A stretch of DNA of 64,000 nucleotides, from NCBI RefSeq assembly GCF_028453695.1, contig NC_135774.1, positions 20,894,001 through 20,958,000 on the forward strand, read 5' to 3'. The stretch comes from Augochlora pura. Taxonomy: Eukaryota; Arthropoda; Insecta; Hymenoptera; Halictidae. Within the stretch, counting starts at the first letter, position 1; every line of letters starts with the position of its first letter. Positions 49,423 to 61,680 of this stretch are shown here, one piece after another. A program made the position numbers and the translations under genes. Below the pieces are notes generated by a model that worked only from the letters and a program-made list of their open reading frames with translations, made no database searches and was not told where the DNA came from.

Positions 49423-49945
49423 TCCGAAACGGAGCAACTTTTTTTAAAACTCGATTAAACGCTTTGAATTTTGTTTCGGATGACGGAGGAAACTAAACGG
49501 CGACAACAAAGCGCATTGCTTCAATCGCGACGAATTTGATCAGGAATCTGGTATCATTCTTTCCTTCGAAGCGAAGAAAGGTTCGAGCTTCCCAAGAAAG
49601 GCGTCAAAAGATCGCTCGATATTCGCTCTTGGCGTTGATCCCAGATTTGCAAAGATCGCCGACATCCTCGATCCTTCGACAGCGTCGTCGCGTTTCAACA
49701 AACAAGATTACCAAAGACGACGCACTCGCCCTCCGACGTATCGAAAGAATCACCCTCTCGTACGGCAAGAGACGCGACATCGAACACTGGCCGCGAAGAT
49801 CGAAGAAAAAGCCCGAACCGAAACTCTCTCGCGAAGCCAGTTCCCAAATAAATTCCGACGTCGCCATAAATCGGAACGTAACCCACATTTCTTTCAGACA
49901 CGATCTCCGCGGCGCTTTGCATACTGGGGGCTCATGAAACGAGAA

Positions 49946-49979
49946 AGAAGAAGAAGAAGAAGAAGTAGAAGAAGAAGAA
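49946..49979 (+). repeat. (GAA)n microsatellite
   Basis: About eleven GAA units with one TAGAA interruption; source of a polyserine stretch on the opposite strand. Confidence 0.95.
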
Positions 49980-50077
49980 TAAGTTAAGGAAATAAAAAGC
50001 GAGGAACAAGTGAGCAAGATCGATCTTTCTCTTATCTCGGTCTCATTGTCGTCAGAAATAACGACGGTCGGTCGGGG

Positions 50078-50094
50078 GCGCGCGCGCGCGCGCG
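50078..50094. repeat. (GC)n microsatellite
   Basis: Seventeen bases of alternating G and C within the GC-rich island, similar to the tract at 14258-14273. Confidence 0.9.
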
Positions 50095-50760
50095 GGGTGT
50101 AACACTCGAGCGACAAAAGTTGCGACCCGACTCTGCGGCGCTGCCGGATATGCCGGGTATGCCGGTGGGGATGAAAAAGCCGTAGGGGGGGAGGGGGCGG
50201 CGAAAGGGGTGCAGCGGCGGCGGGCGCGCGAGGGAGAAGGCGGCGACCGTCGGTAGACTCAATTAGCCCCGCGGAAAACTTTCCTCGTGGGATTACGACG
50301 TCAACAACGTCCTCCTTGGCCAACCGACGTTCCGCGCGCGCCCGTCGAAATTGCAGCTCGTCGAAAAGGCACTCTTCCAGATAGCGGAGCCAGCGAGGCT
50401 CGCCCGTTGCTGATCCTACGGATCGTTCGCCGTGTTCCCAGCCGCCGCGTTTCCCTTGGCCCTTCTTCTCGTTTTCGGTTCCGGTTCCGCTGCCTCCACC
50501 GTTTCTCCCGTTTCTCCCGTTCCACTCGTTCCGCTCGTTCCCACGGACGCGAAAGCGACCGTCCTCGGCTTATCGGCGTCTTTCCCGACCGGAGGAAGCG
50601 CTCCCCGTGGCGCCTAGGCGGCGCGAACAACCCCGAGGAACCGTTTCGAGGGTGCTCCCGGCTCCGGCGGATCGTCTGACCGTTTAACCGTTTCGCCACG
50701 CTCGACCGACCGACGGTCGAACCTGCGCGGAATTGATTTTTGCCACGCTGCTGTAATTTC

Positions 50761-53700
50761 GTTCTTTATCGGACGCTGCGACGGCTGACCGACTCTGTCT
50801 TACCTTTACGGTCAATTTCCGTCGGACCTGTCCGCCATGGGATCGGCCGGCACGCTATTCGTTTCATTCGAATTTTCAGAAGAATTCCTTTACTGCTCTC
50901 GCCGCTGCGACGTTCGTAAACGGATCGCGGGACCCTGTGCGACGTCGTCCCTCGATGTCCGCTTCTGCCGATGTCGGCCAGTAAATTTGGATAGCGTCCG
51001 TTCGAGGTGATACGATCTCTCGCTCGTAGAATTTTGTATAAGATCAAATTAAATGAAACTTGGACGATTTTGTGACGGAATATACGAGTGCGTTAAATTT
51101 ATAAATTCGATAGAATTCGACGAATAAGAGGCATTTTACGAATTATGTTATCGAGAGGCAATGACATTAAACGAAACTTGGAGAATTTCGTACAAATATT
51201 TACGTAGATTTACAAGTGAATTAAATTCATCAAATTGATATAATGTTATGAATAATCATCGAAAGATAGCTATTTTTAATAAAATTAAATGATAATTTTG
51301 TAAAGAGTCGGACAGAAAAGTTCGATTAAGAATGCATTAATTGATGCTGCTTGCAGTGCCATCAAACAAGAAATATATTAATATCTATGCGAATTTGAAA
51401 ATTAATTTCTGTAATGATGCAACGAGACGATTAAATTTAGCGAAAATTTATGAAAGACGCAAAACTATTGGAAGCATAATCCCCGCGCGAAATTAAGATT
51501 TTTAAATGTTTGCCTACGCGACACATTTTTGTGGAAACTGGTTCAACGATTCAATATACTAATGGAGAATGCACGCCTAAATGTGGCAAGAAAATCGATT
51601 TCCATATTTTTAATATTTACATGTCATGAACGTTTGCAAATCTGGGACAGAAAGCTGCAGGAATATTGAAAATGCATTAGAAATGAAGTATGCTCACGTG
51701 TTAGCAAACGCTGATGAGAGATTGTTCGGACTTGGTGATTTTTGCTCTTGGTATTTTCAAACTATTGACAAAAACATCAACTAGAATAGTAACAAAGAGA
51801 GTTTTTGTTGACAGGGCCGACTTTTTGCTAAAAATAATGTTTGCGAATACATTGCGAGAAAAGAATTTGATATTTTTGCAAGTATTAACCTCGAAAACTG
51901 TAATATATAATAATCATTTTCGTATGTTAAAAAAATCATCTACTTACAATAAATTCATCGTTGCAATCAAAGCTTAATATTGCTTTTACTATGAAACGAT
52001 CCGAGTCGCAAAATTTGAATTAACAAAAACGATTCTAATAAATTCGAATACGTTGAAAAATAGACGACTTCTCGCAATTCTTTTGAAGGCTATCAACAAA
52101 TGTGGAATGTAATACATGCAAGAGGACATTGGGCGGAACAATTTCTCAAAGTTTCCAGAAGCACGGTTTCACAGTTTCAAAGATTTTTGCGGCGGCCACA
52201 TAAAAAAGCAGTTCCAAGAAAGACGTACGAAAAGTTCGAGGGTAACGTTTTTCTGTGACAAAGAAGATTTTTGAAATCGTACTTTAAGTTAGCTATTCCG
52301 GGACCGTGCAGCGGGGCGCTTGCTACCTCGGGAAAATTGTTGACGGTCTCCGTTTTGAGTCGTTTCCAGGAATTGTCGTGTTATTTCCCCGGGTCTCCGC
52401 CGTCCTTACTGCAACGTTACCCGGTCGTCGCCGCTCGTCCGCTGCTTTACACAAGCTCTAACCTCCTCAACCGATATTAAAATGCGGCCATTCGAGTATT
52501 CTTAACGAACCGCCTATTACCCTCTCGCCTCGCGATTTATTTCCAAGGAGACGTGACCGCGTGCGGACAATTCCATTTCCGCGGAACGCTGCGCGAGGAA
52601 TCGTCGCAAAATAAAATATTTCCATCTATACAATGCGAACACTGTATCGTTTGTAACATAACAAATTAATAAAACGATGATGGCATTAAATAAAAATTGG
52701 ATGATAATCTTTTTAAAATGCGATGAAATTAAGAAAAATATTCTTTTAATAATTGAAAGCATCGCGATCGAAATCTATTTAAACTTCTTTTTAATCCTGT
52801 TAACTTTCTAATTATTCGTTGCAACCATTATGACACAATTTTAGAAAACAGTCAAGAGATCGCGTAAATATTATAAGTATTTTAATTTCCAAAGTGAGGA
52901 GATATGGCTTTGAAACATTTAAATATCCGTCTCTCGTTAAGTCCGAGTTTGGCACAGAAAATTTACTGGCGACAGACGTCGTTTCTACTTAACAAGACAG
53001 ACTGGCCACGAAAATAGTCAAAACAATTTGCAGACTTTCGATTACTGTCGCCATTCTTAACCATTCTTCCAAATTTATAATCTATTATATCATTGTATCT
53101 TAAACATACACATAATTGAAAGAATATTAGTCACCTTAGAAAATGATTAAACAAGGTATTGCAACATCTCACATCCTGCACGTGTCTTTTCGCTATAATT
53201 AATCAATAGCAACGTCTAAAATTAATTTTATCCACGTAACGACTTATATGTATATTACACGTGTCAACGATATTTAATAAAATGTTAAACGTACAAATTG
53301 TGCATTGATACGCCAAGAAATCGATCGAGGTCGAACAAAATAAAAGCAGACAGAAAAGTGTCAGTTTCCGGCGCGACGTTTCGGAAGAGAAACGTATCGA
53401 TCATCGGGAGGCGAATTCGTGCTAAATCCCAGTTAAATTAGGCGATAAATTGGATAATAACGTGACGAAAAAGAGTATTACACGTCGGCCGGTGTCCCCG
53501 TACTCCAACAGATTTGAAAAGTCCGGAGACGTAGAAATATCTGTACGAGTCACGCCGAAGGCATTCGCGCTTGTCCTCGCACGCGAGGATACCGGAGTTA
53601 AGTGGGTCGCGCAGCCCGTAATAATGTCGTCTCGAAGTTGAAGGTAAAAGTCGAAGCTTAATTGATATCCGAGGGAAGAGCTTTTCCACTCGATTAACGG
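50761..53700. other. Non-coding DNA, mostly AT-rich
   Basis: Two diverged copies of a roughly 70-bp block start near 51047 and 51167 (each has ATTAAA.GAAACTTGGA and a later TTAAATT.AT motif), an old 120-bp tandem duplication. A GC-richer patch lies at about 52300-52600. No gene seen. Confidence 0.45.
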
Positions 53701-54520
53701 GTTCAACTTTCCTCGGGATTAACTAATTTTTATTTGTCCAGAGCCCCGGATACGCTCGCTTGAACGCTCCCCCCTCCCCGTCCGTTCGGCGCGGTCGTTC
53801 TCGTTTCTTTTATCCATCTGTCCGATCTACCCGAGGCGAGACCGTTGTTCTTTTCGTTCGTCCTCGTATTCTCGGCTCGGTTAGTTACTTTAAGTTTCTT
53901 CGTTCGGTAGGGCGACAAAGCGGAACGCGGGGGCCGGCCAAGGGAATATAACACGTCACGTAGCTACGCGACGGTGCTTCGAGAGTTCCCGCAATTCCAG
54001 CGGGCCGTTCGGAAGCGGGACCGGCTCTCGAAATGGGCGCGCGATCGTTGTTTAAACTTCCGTTATTTACGTTCGCGGGGATGGAAGGTTCGCCGCTCGG
54101 TTCGTATCCGATCGAAAAATAGCGATTCGCAGCCCGTTACCCTCGCGCCAATTTCATTTTCTACGGAAGCTGCGCCGCGCGAGAAGATTCTGAGGCGTTC
54201 CACCGGGAACAAAACAGGCTCTTCAGTATCTCCGTCCCCGTTCCCACCGGGTGAACAGAGAAAGTCTTAAGCGGCGGCGGCGGAATAGAAAAATTCGATG
54301 GGTGGGGGAAAATCGTTTAAACGCTGCACAACGACGAAAATTCTTCGGCCTCTGTGCATTGTGCGCCCGCGCAGTCGGAAAGACGGATTGCGCGAGGGCA
54401 AGGGTGCGCTCCTTCGAACTTCGGTGTTCGTCTATAGAAAACGACGCCGCGGAGGGGGGAAGGGGAACGTGAATAGAAACATGAAGAATAAACGAAACAG
54501 AGGACTCGACGACAAATGAA
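53701..54520. other. GC-rich island
   Basis: CpG-rich block with overlapping short frames rich in arginine, serine and proline on both strands. None has a domain, and several start at non-ATG codons. Possible regulatory or 5' untranslated sequence; nothing specific can be shown. Confidence 0.4.
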
Positions 54521-54889
54521 ATTGTTCGCTGTTGCTCCGTTTCACTCGTTCCTGGTATAGGCTTGAATGTTAACTAACCTGACCCCCGCGAACATTATCG
54601 TTCCAGTTAACAGCGAAAACACACTTCGCCGTGGCCTTTGTGGCGGGGGAAACGGGGTCGATAGGAATGCCATTGCAGTGCCATCAATTAGTCACAGATC
54701 CAATTTTTCATCTCTGCGTAATAGTGAGTAAAAAAAAGTTAAATTGCGCTATTATCGTATTCCATCTAGAATAATTTATATTCAAAGATAGAATGAGAAA
54801 CAAAGTGCCTTGATTTTTCGTTTCAACTTTATCTTATTCGTGTTGCTGTTGTTGGGATTTATTCAACAATTTGTAATAATTATGCTGTT

Positions 54890-55067
54890 TTATTTTTATT
54901 TGATAAGTATTGTCAATATGACTATGAAGCAAACTTATCATGGATCCATTCTTTTGGTGGAAATTAATTCTTCGATTCTAAACTTGCCATAAAATCTTTT
55001 TTTTAACGTATTAAACAGACATTTAAGCGTGTACCACCAGGGGTACACGTGGCGCGGAATGTGTTAA
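54890..55067 (+). repeat. Diverged interspersed repeat, copy 2 (partner at 27 kb)
   Basis: Collinear with 27090-27289 through the GTGGAAAT, TTCTAAA, poly-T and GTGGCGCGGAATGTGTTAA blocks. It ends at TTAA (55064-55067). CGTGTACC (55028-55035) pairs with GGTACACG (55042-55049) in a perfect 8-bp stem, where the other copy has a different stem. It is probably the right end of a TTAA element; no left end was recognised. Confidence 0.55.
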
Positions 55068-55344
55068 TCATTTATCTGAAAGAGTCTGAACATAGAATTG
55101 TAATGTATCGATAATAATTGTAATGTGAAGTCTACCTATTTATTTATATTATTTAGAGAAAAAGACTATGATTCTCCAATCTGTGTTTAATAACAAAAAT
55201 GGGTATCCATATAGTTTAATGAATTTATAAATTACTAATCAATAAAATAATGAAAGAATAGAGAAACATAACAACGAATCTACAAATACGTTTCTTTCAT
55301 ATAAAAAAATTGTTTCTTGTATTCGAATCATTTTAAAGCATGTA

Positions 55345-55424
55345 TTAGGTTGGAAACTATGAAACGGGCGTTTTTGTTTAGCCTGTGTTCAGCTGCGCCG
55401 CCCGTTTCATAGTTTCCAATCTAA
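55345..55424. mobile_element. 80-bp palindromic mariner-type miniature element
   Basis: Two 26-base arms, TTAGGTTGGAAACTATGAAA plus CGGGCG and its inverted copy, differ by one base and enclose a 28-base loop. TA flanks both ends (55343-55344 and 55425-55426). The first nine bases, TTAGGTTGG, are those of the mariner element at 23940-24582, so it was probably mobilised by a related mariner transposase. The whole element can fold into one hairpin. Confidence 0.88.
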
Positions 55425-55426
55425 TA

Positions 55427-56581
55427 ATTGCCTAATTGTACATGTAGACTTTCGATATAGACTGTACAATAGTTGGAATGAAGTTTCGACACTCATTTGT
55501 ATTTATCCTATTGGAAAAAGTAAATTTGCATCTCCTCGGATAACTCATCTAAAACTTTTCTCCACAGGCTCCTTGAATGTCGATCAATAGCGTGGTATAT
55601 AAAACTGCAAGCCGGTCTAAAAGGATTAATGAAAAAGAATTTATATTCAGATTTGAATAAGTTCTCGAGGTAATTAGTTCATTAAGAAAAGGTCAACTTC
55701 TTGCGTTTCTCGAGCTGAAATTCGAAATGAAAGGAAAATCCGATTTCCGAGCAGTTACATTTTCCATCTAACCCTGGTAACGCAATATTTCTGTCGCAAT
55801 TAACAACAAACATAAATTACCTTGAGATAATAAATAATTATATTAATTTTTGTAATACTTTATTAAAAGACAAATGTAAAAGTATCATTTAATTATATGA
55901 CGGTTGCAGTGTTTTTGAAACTTCCCTTTCTATTATTTTCCATATAGTATAAATAAATTATTTTTGTTAATAAAACAAACTTATAATAACGAGCTGTGAA
56001 CTCATAATAATAGACCTACGAAAAGTACAATAGACCAAGCATGTTTATAGAAGAATGATTGATTTGTTAGAAGGTTAGAGAACCCTGCTAATTACCGTGT
56101 ATAATTAATGATAATGATCGCACACGTTCCAACGTCTAATTCAACGATCGCACAACGAAATCGCAACGGTCGAGCATTTCCTGCTCCGAAATCTCTCCAA
56201 ACAAATCACAATCGCAACACCGACCCGTTCTCGAAACCCGTGGAATCGCATTACACATATCATTTGTAATTGATTGTTTATGCGGACTGTGGGAAACAAG
56301 GAAGCGTTTGACAATGGAATGATTGAAAGACTTTCACTTCTATGTGCTCGCGAAACGCTATTCGTATCATTCCGTTATAAATCATTAATAAATGACTCCT
56401 ATGTAAGCAGTGCTACGTAGACGCAATTAGACTTTCTTCGTTCTGCCGGAACGCAGAATTACGATCCGCCCGAATGAAAGTAAAGCAAACACTATAGAGA
56501 CGCGAAATCGTGCAAGCGCTTTGTAAAGAAAATTTTGATTTTCTTTTGCTAGAACAGCGCTACCTTAGTTAAATATATGTA
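55427..56581. other. AT-rich non-coding DNA
   Basis: No gene or repeat of note. It ends at the breakpoint of the duplicated segment. Confidence 0.5.
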
Positions 56582-57696
56582 TATCTCTGATAGAGAATTA
56601 TTAGAATTTAAATATACGAGTGTGAATTTGTATCTACCTTATTCGGGTTATTATGGTAATTCTTATTTGAATTATGGAATAATCAATATTTTATTAAAAA
56701 TTTTATGATCTGTAATCATTCAAATCACTTTGTTTTTTTCTACTGAAAACAGTAATATTACTGATAAACTAACGAAACTCTTGCTTTGGGGAATAGAATA
56801 CTATATTATTCTATATTCATCATAAATTTAGAACACAGTACGGCATTATTTTGATGCTATTAAATCATTAATTTCAACCGGTTAATGCATATATATTTAA
56901 TACGTTATCAATTAAATGAAGAATGATTTACTCAACGAATTAGAAATATTAATGAATCCTCTAAAGAATTACAAATATCTCCCTTAAATTACGATAATCG
57001 GTATTCGCAAATTACATCGAAATTATTTAAATTGTTTACAGACTTATTGTTGCTACGCGATAAATCCAGCGTACGCCTACCAAAGTTCCGTACAAAATGG
57101 CTAGGAAAACATATAAGTTTAACGACTAGATGGCTCGATCGATCGGCTTGTTGCAGTAACAGAGTTTAACGTAATTGAAACGTGCGAAGAGAGGCGTCAA
57201 TTATTATGCGTCGTCGTTGACCGGTCGTGGCGAATATTAATACTTTGCCGGCCGCACTGTTTGTAAACATTTTTTTCTTCGCTTGGCGCCGGCACCACTA
57301 ACTCTGTTACTTTGCTTGTCGCCGGCTGTTTTTGAGGTTATTGGGAGATAATAAATTCTAGTTTTTCTACGGCACGGAACAAAAGCGACAACAGAACCCC
57401 ACAGATCATCAAGAGACTGCAAAGGATACCGTGAACGTGACACCATTGCAGTGTTGCCGACCACCGAGCGATACTTTGCGCGCGACACCACTGTGGTGTC
57501 GCTGGCCGTCAGGCAATACATACATACTTTGCGAAGGTCATCAATGTGGTGTCGCCGGACGGCATAGTGTTAATAATAACCGTACGTCGACGTTCTTTTC
57601 ATTAGACCGGTGCTAATGGACTCGCGTTGACACGCGACGATCGTCCTTGTATCGAAGTTCCACGAAGTTAAAGTAAACAATTCCTTTTCTAGGTGC
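56582..57696 (+). repeat. 1.1-kb duplicated segment, copy 1
   Basis: Starts at TATCTCTGATAGAG and matches 57841-58953 to its last base, where the assembly gap begins. By eye about two dozen substitutions (mostly transitions), a 3-base indel and a 1-base indel separate the copies, roughly 2-3 percent. The equivalent of the 94-codon frame in copy 2 is broken here by TGA at its fourteenth codon. The left part is AT-rich, the right part GC-rich. Confidence 0.95.
57425..57573 (-). repeat. TTAA-element terminus with subterminal repeats (in copy 1)
   Basis: Read on the minus strand it starts TTAACACTATGCCG at 57573 and then carries about three imperfect repeats of roughly 48 bp containing CGACACCAC, TGGTGTC and GCAAAGTAT-like blocks. 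One includes a perfect stem GCGACACCA/TGGTGTCGC with a 3-base loop (57482-57502). The other terminus was not found. The same structure recurs in copy 2, ending at TTAA 58827-58830. Confidence 0.5.
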
Positions 57697-57796
57697 NNNN
57701 NNNNNNNNNNNNNNNNNNNNNNNNNNNNNNNNNNNNNNNNNNNNNNNNNNNNNNNNNNNNNNNNNNNNNNNNNNNNNNNNNNNNNNNNNNNNNNNN
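57697..57796. other. Assembly gap, 100 N
   Basis: A placeholder gap that begins exactly where copy 1 of the duplicated segment stops. Confidence 0.99.
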
Positions 57797-57811
57797 GAAA
57801 AGTTGTAATGT

Positions 57812-57842
57812 AAGCGTTCGAATACTTTCGTGAGCCACTGTA
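57812..57842 (-). mobile_element. Tc1-like transposon terminus beside the gap
   Basis: The reverse complement reads TACAGTGGCTCACGAAAGTA then TTCGAACGC, a Tc1-type end with its TA at 57841-57842. The TA is also the first base pair of homology between the two 1.1-kb copies. The rest of the element, if present, lies in the gap. Related ends occur at 49392-49422 and 29260-29287. Confidence 0.65.
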
Positions 57843-58953
57843 TCTCTGATAGAGAATTATTAGAATTTAAATATACGAGTGTGAATTTGTATCTACCTTA
57901 TTCGGGTTATCATGGTAATTCTTATTTGAATTATGAAATAATCAATATTTTATTAAAAATTTTATGATCTATAATCATTCAAATCACTTTGTTTTTTTTC
58001 TACTGAAAACAGTAATATTACTGATAAACTAACGAAACTCTTGCTTTGGGGAATAGAATACATTATTCTATATTCATCATAAATTTAGAACACAGTACGG
58101 CATTATTATGATGCTATTAAATCATTAATTTCAACCGGTTAATGCATATATATTTAATACGTTATCAATTAAATGAAGAACGATTTATTCAACGAATTAG
58201 AAATATTAATGAGTCCTCTAAAGAATTACAAATATCTCCCTTAAATTACGATAATCGGTATTCGCAAATTACATCGAAATTATTTAAATTCTATACAGAC
58301 TTATTGTTGCTACGCGATAAATTCAGCGTACGCCTAACAAAGTTCCGTACAAAATGGCTAGGAAAACATATAAGTTTAACGACTAGATGGCTCGATCGAT
58401 CGGCTTGTTGCAGTAACAGAGTTTAACGTAATTGAAACGTGCGAAGAGAGGCGTCAATTATTATGCGTTGTCATTGACCGGTCGTGGCGAATATTAATAC
58501 TTTGCCGGCCGCGCTGTTTGTAAACATTTTTTTCTTCGCTTGGCGCCGGCACCACTAACTCTGTTACTCCGCTTGTCGCCGGCTGTTTATAAGGTTATTG
58601 GGAGATGATAAATTCTAGTTTTTCTACGGCACGGAACAAAAGCGACAACAGAGCCCCACAGATCATCAAGAGACTGCAAAGGATACCGTGAACGTGACAC
58701 CATTGCAGTGTTGCCGACCACCGAGCGATACTTTGCGCGCGACACCACTGTGGTGTCGCTGGCCGTCAGGCAATACATACATACTTTGCGAAGGTCATCA
58801 ATGTGGTGTCGTCGAATGGCATAGTGTTAATAATAACCGTACGTCGACGTTCTTTTCATTAGACCGGTGCTAATGGACTCGCGTTGACACGCGACGATCG
58901 TCCTTATATCGAAGTTCCACGAAGTTAAAGTAAACAATTCCTTTTCTAGGTGC
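57841..58953 (+). repeat. 1.1-kb duplicated segment, copy 2
   Basis: Collinear with 56582-57696 at an offset of 1257-1259 bases. Beyond 58953 the sequence continues into unique DNA, while copy 1 ends at the gap. It contains an intact 94-codon frame (58142-58426) and the TTAA-type terminus ending at 58830. Confidence 0.95.
58142..58426 (+). CDS. Unrecognised 94-codon ORF, broken in the other copy
   Basis: ATG-initiated frame starting MHIYLIRYQLNEERFIQRIR and ending at a TAA. No domain, signal peptide or membrane segment is evident. In copy 1 the codon CGA is TGA, giving a stop after 13 residues. The two copies differ by both silent and replacement changes, with no visible sign of constraint. 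It is most likely a chance frame in repeat-derived DNA. Confidence 0.12.
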   Translation: MHIYLIRYQLNEERFIQRIRNINESSKELQISPLNYDNRYSQITSKLFKFYTDLLLLRDKFSVRLTKFRTKWLGKHISLTTRWLDRSACCSNRV

Positions 58954-61252
58954 TATTACAAACGCGGGAACGAACCGGCGCAGAACGATTGTGCAATTCT
59001 ATAATGGACGGGAAACGCGCGACGACCTTCCGTCTCCGAACAAGCTGATAATAAATAATCCAATTGGCCGGATGGAAATCCATTTCTGGAGGACAAAATG
59101 GCTTCTGTAAATATTGAAGCCCCGACGGGCTCGAATGCGGCGCGAAAACCGTCGGATCGATGTAAGGATATTTTCCGAGGTGCTGTTCCATCGCGGAACG
59201 ATTTATCTTTTATTACATTTATTCATTTGCAGACGAGATCATGAATAGACTGGTTCAATATTAAAATACAAAATTCATTTTGTACTGTTTGCCGGGACGA
59301 TTGGCGTAACAGGCTGAACCTTTCATTGGTTACACTCGACACACAAGGTTAATATTATAATATCAGTAATAATATCATTATAATATAATATATAATAATA
59401 TATTTATTGCAGTATTTATGTGATTTCAATAATAATAGAAATCTAGTGTCATTTAATTCTGAGTTTCATTCCATAAGTTTCACGTAAAAAGCATTCGATT
59501 CATAAGTTTAACTTGCTTGTTAATTATTACTTATTATTTTAACTTAACTGTGCGTATATATTTCAAGTTCTAATGGTTTTATATGTGATATTAATAATTC
59601 ATTCTATTTAATATAACTTCAAGAAAGATATGAGTGACAAATGGCCGACTGCAGACTGCATGTTGAAATCTTAAATGTAAAGATATTTTCATTAATTCTT
59701 TACTTTCATTAAACTACAACATTATAACTATTGTCAGCAAAGTAACACGTTCATGAAGTGACGTTAATCGAAACGGGAAGATAGAGAACCGATGCAGAAG
59801 TAAAAGCTGAAACTTCATTACTTGCGCAATAAAAATGTTTCCGCTATCGATTCAGCTCTAAAACTCGAAACATGACGTAGCGAATTAACATATTCAATGT
59901 ATGACGTACACTTCGAAGGCATTATAGTATACGGCGGCGAGGCGTCATTACAATTCCTCCAACACCCCGACGTTCTCATCCGCGGAAAGCATTGCATTAC
60001 GAAAACTCTCGGTACCGAGTCTCGCACTGGAATCCCCGGAAGTTTTTCAATCCGGAATCGTTCTCCCGCCGTCTACTACAGCCCTACGGAATCCTATTCC
60101 CTGATTGTGTAACGCTTCATGACATATCTCCGCCATTCATCCTTCACGGTCGCCGCAAGAATAATTGCCTCCAATTTATTATATCGCCTATGACTACACT
60201 CCGGGCCTCGCAGATAGAGGCGTCGATTAATACGTGTCACCGTCCTATCAACCGAGCCACGAAGACGCGTACGCTTCAAACGGGACAAGTGCATCGATGC
60301 AGGCCAGTCGGCGAAGACCTACTATATTCGACGTCGACCACTTTCATGAAATTGCTGGAATTCGTTCGAAAATTGTTCGCGAACTAAAAAGCTGCACCGA
60401 TTAACCTCAATCTGTTTTACTATTAAGAATAATCGGTTTTGAACGGTGTGTTTTATAATGTATAATGTAAATGTAGATTAAATGTACAATTAAGTACAAA
60501 AGTACAAAATGATGGAAGATTGCGAGTTTCTTAAGAAATTCCTTGATGGCGACGATAATTTTAGTAGTATAATTAACTGTTTGGATTAATATCGTCTATC
60601 AACCTTTCATGAAGTTTCTATTTAAAAAAAAAATTATTGAGGTTTTGGAACATAACATTTATTCACAAACGAAGTGTTAAGCTGCAGCAAGCTGATTTCA
60701 AAATAAAAAATACACGAATAAAAATACAAGTGACTATTATTTTTGTTTGAAAATCGCTCCAGAAATTCATTCATCGTTATTAATTTTACCTATATATTTC
60801 ACGAAATTGGCCCACTATTCAATGTTTATTTATCTATATAAATAATAATAACATCACTATTATTAATACTAATTATATTATTAAATAATATAAACAATAT
60901 TTAATAAGAATGAAAATAAAACCAATATGACTACATACACGAAACATCCTAACTTCTGACAACATTATACCAGATGTCTGCAGAAAATTTTTCAATCTCG
61001 CATCACGTATTACGCGTAAAACACCATAAATCACCCAACACCCTGAACAATTGATTTTACAATGTATCGAAATCAGCAACGTCGAAGTCAACGTCGTTAC
61101 TATAACTGTTATCCAAATCGATCAGGTATTTCTATAACGCTTAAACCCGACGCATCAAGATTGATCGAGCAGCCCCTGCTGGCTCCGCTGTTTCCGGCTG
61201 GTCGAAATCAATATATACGAAAAGAGTTGGCGGAGGGTATCGCCGTCGACGA
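58954..61252. other. Non-coding DNA, mostly AT-rich
   Basis: GC-richer at about 58960-59190 and 59890-60320. Opposed open frames at 59992-60387 (plus) and 60094-60294 (minus) are not recognisable. No gene or RNA gene supported. Confidence 0.45.
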
Positions 61253-61268
61253 CCCCCCCCCCCCCCCC
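61253..61268 (+). repeat. C16 homopolymer
   Basis: Sixteen consecutive C, long enough that the exact count may be a sequencing artefact. Confidence 0.9.
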
Positions 61269-61329
61269 TGACTTTTACCATTCCATTCTAAACGGAAGAA
61301 CGTTAGCATGAGGAGACCTGTCTCCGATC

Positions 61330-61680
61330 GATCCAATACCCCCCCGATATAACTGCGTTACGTCTTTTCGAAGCCAAGATCTCCTCCTCCCCCCTTCCCC
61401 CCTCCCATCCGCCGCCGGCCCATCCGCCCGTTTCCATCCAACGTAACTTCATCTTCACCCACACGTTCGCGCGATTTTCACCCTTTCCACGAAACCTCCT
61501 GCGAGAGACGATCTCGCACAGTTTCGCGACTCGCGTTCTGACAGGATCAATACGAACTTCGTGATCCTTGGCTCCTCTGGCCCTGCGACTCAATCGCGAT
61601 CCGATCGATACGGCGATGCGCTGGCTTGCAGAAAAGTAATTGCGGCACCGACGGGGGGTGCGCATCAGCAGATCGATTTA
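61330..61680. other. GC-rich patch with pyrimidine tract
   Basis: A C/T-only tract at 61381-61406 lies within CpG-rich DNA. A minus frame at 61303-61665 is composition-driven, with the tract giving a glycine/glutamate-rich stretch. No gene supported. Confidence 0.4.

Larger units (their letters stand above)
49500..50760. other. GC-rich island with microsatellites
   Basis: CpG-rich block with several long open frames on both strands. The longest (49604-50323, minus, 239 codons) starts at TTG and is dominated by serine runs from a GAA microsatellite and by proline/arginine runs. A short plus frame at 50432-50617 mimics a signal peptide but starts at GTG. No gene is supported; a promoter or untranslated exon is possible. 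Confidence 0.4.

Noticed and set aside
49604..50323. 239-codon minus-strand open frame, the longest in the window
   Set aside because: It starts at TTG, its middle is a serine run from a GAA microsatellite, and proline/arginine runs come from GC-rich sequence. Opposite-strand frames are equally open and there is no domain.
50432..50617. Short frame resembling a signal peptide followed by a proline-rich tail
   Set aside because: The first codon is GTG, not ATG, and the hydrophobic and repeated parts arise from short C/T-rich repeats.
57237..57521. 94-codon minus-strand ATG frame present in both duplicated copies as a real gene
   Set aside because: Its N-terminal part is encoded by the tandem subterminal repeats of a TTAA-type terminus, and the copies diverge in its C-terminal part, where the second is cut short.
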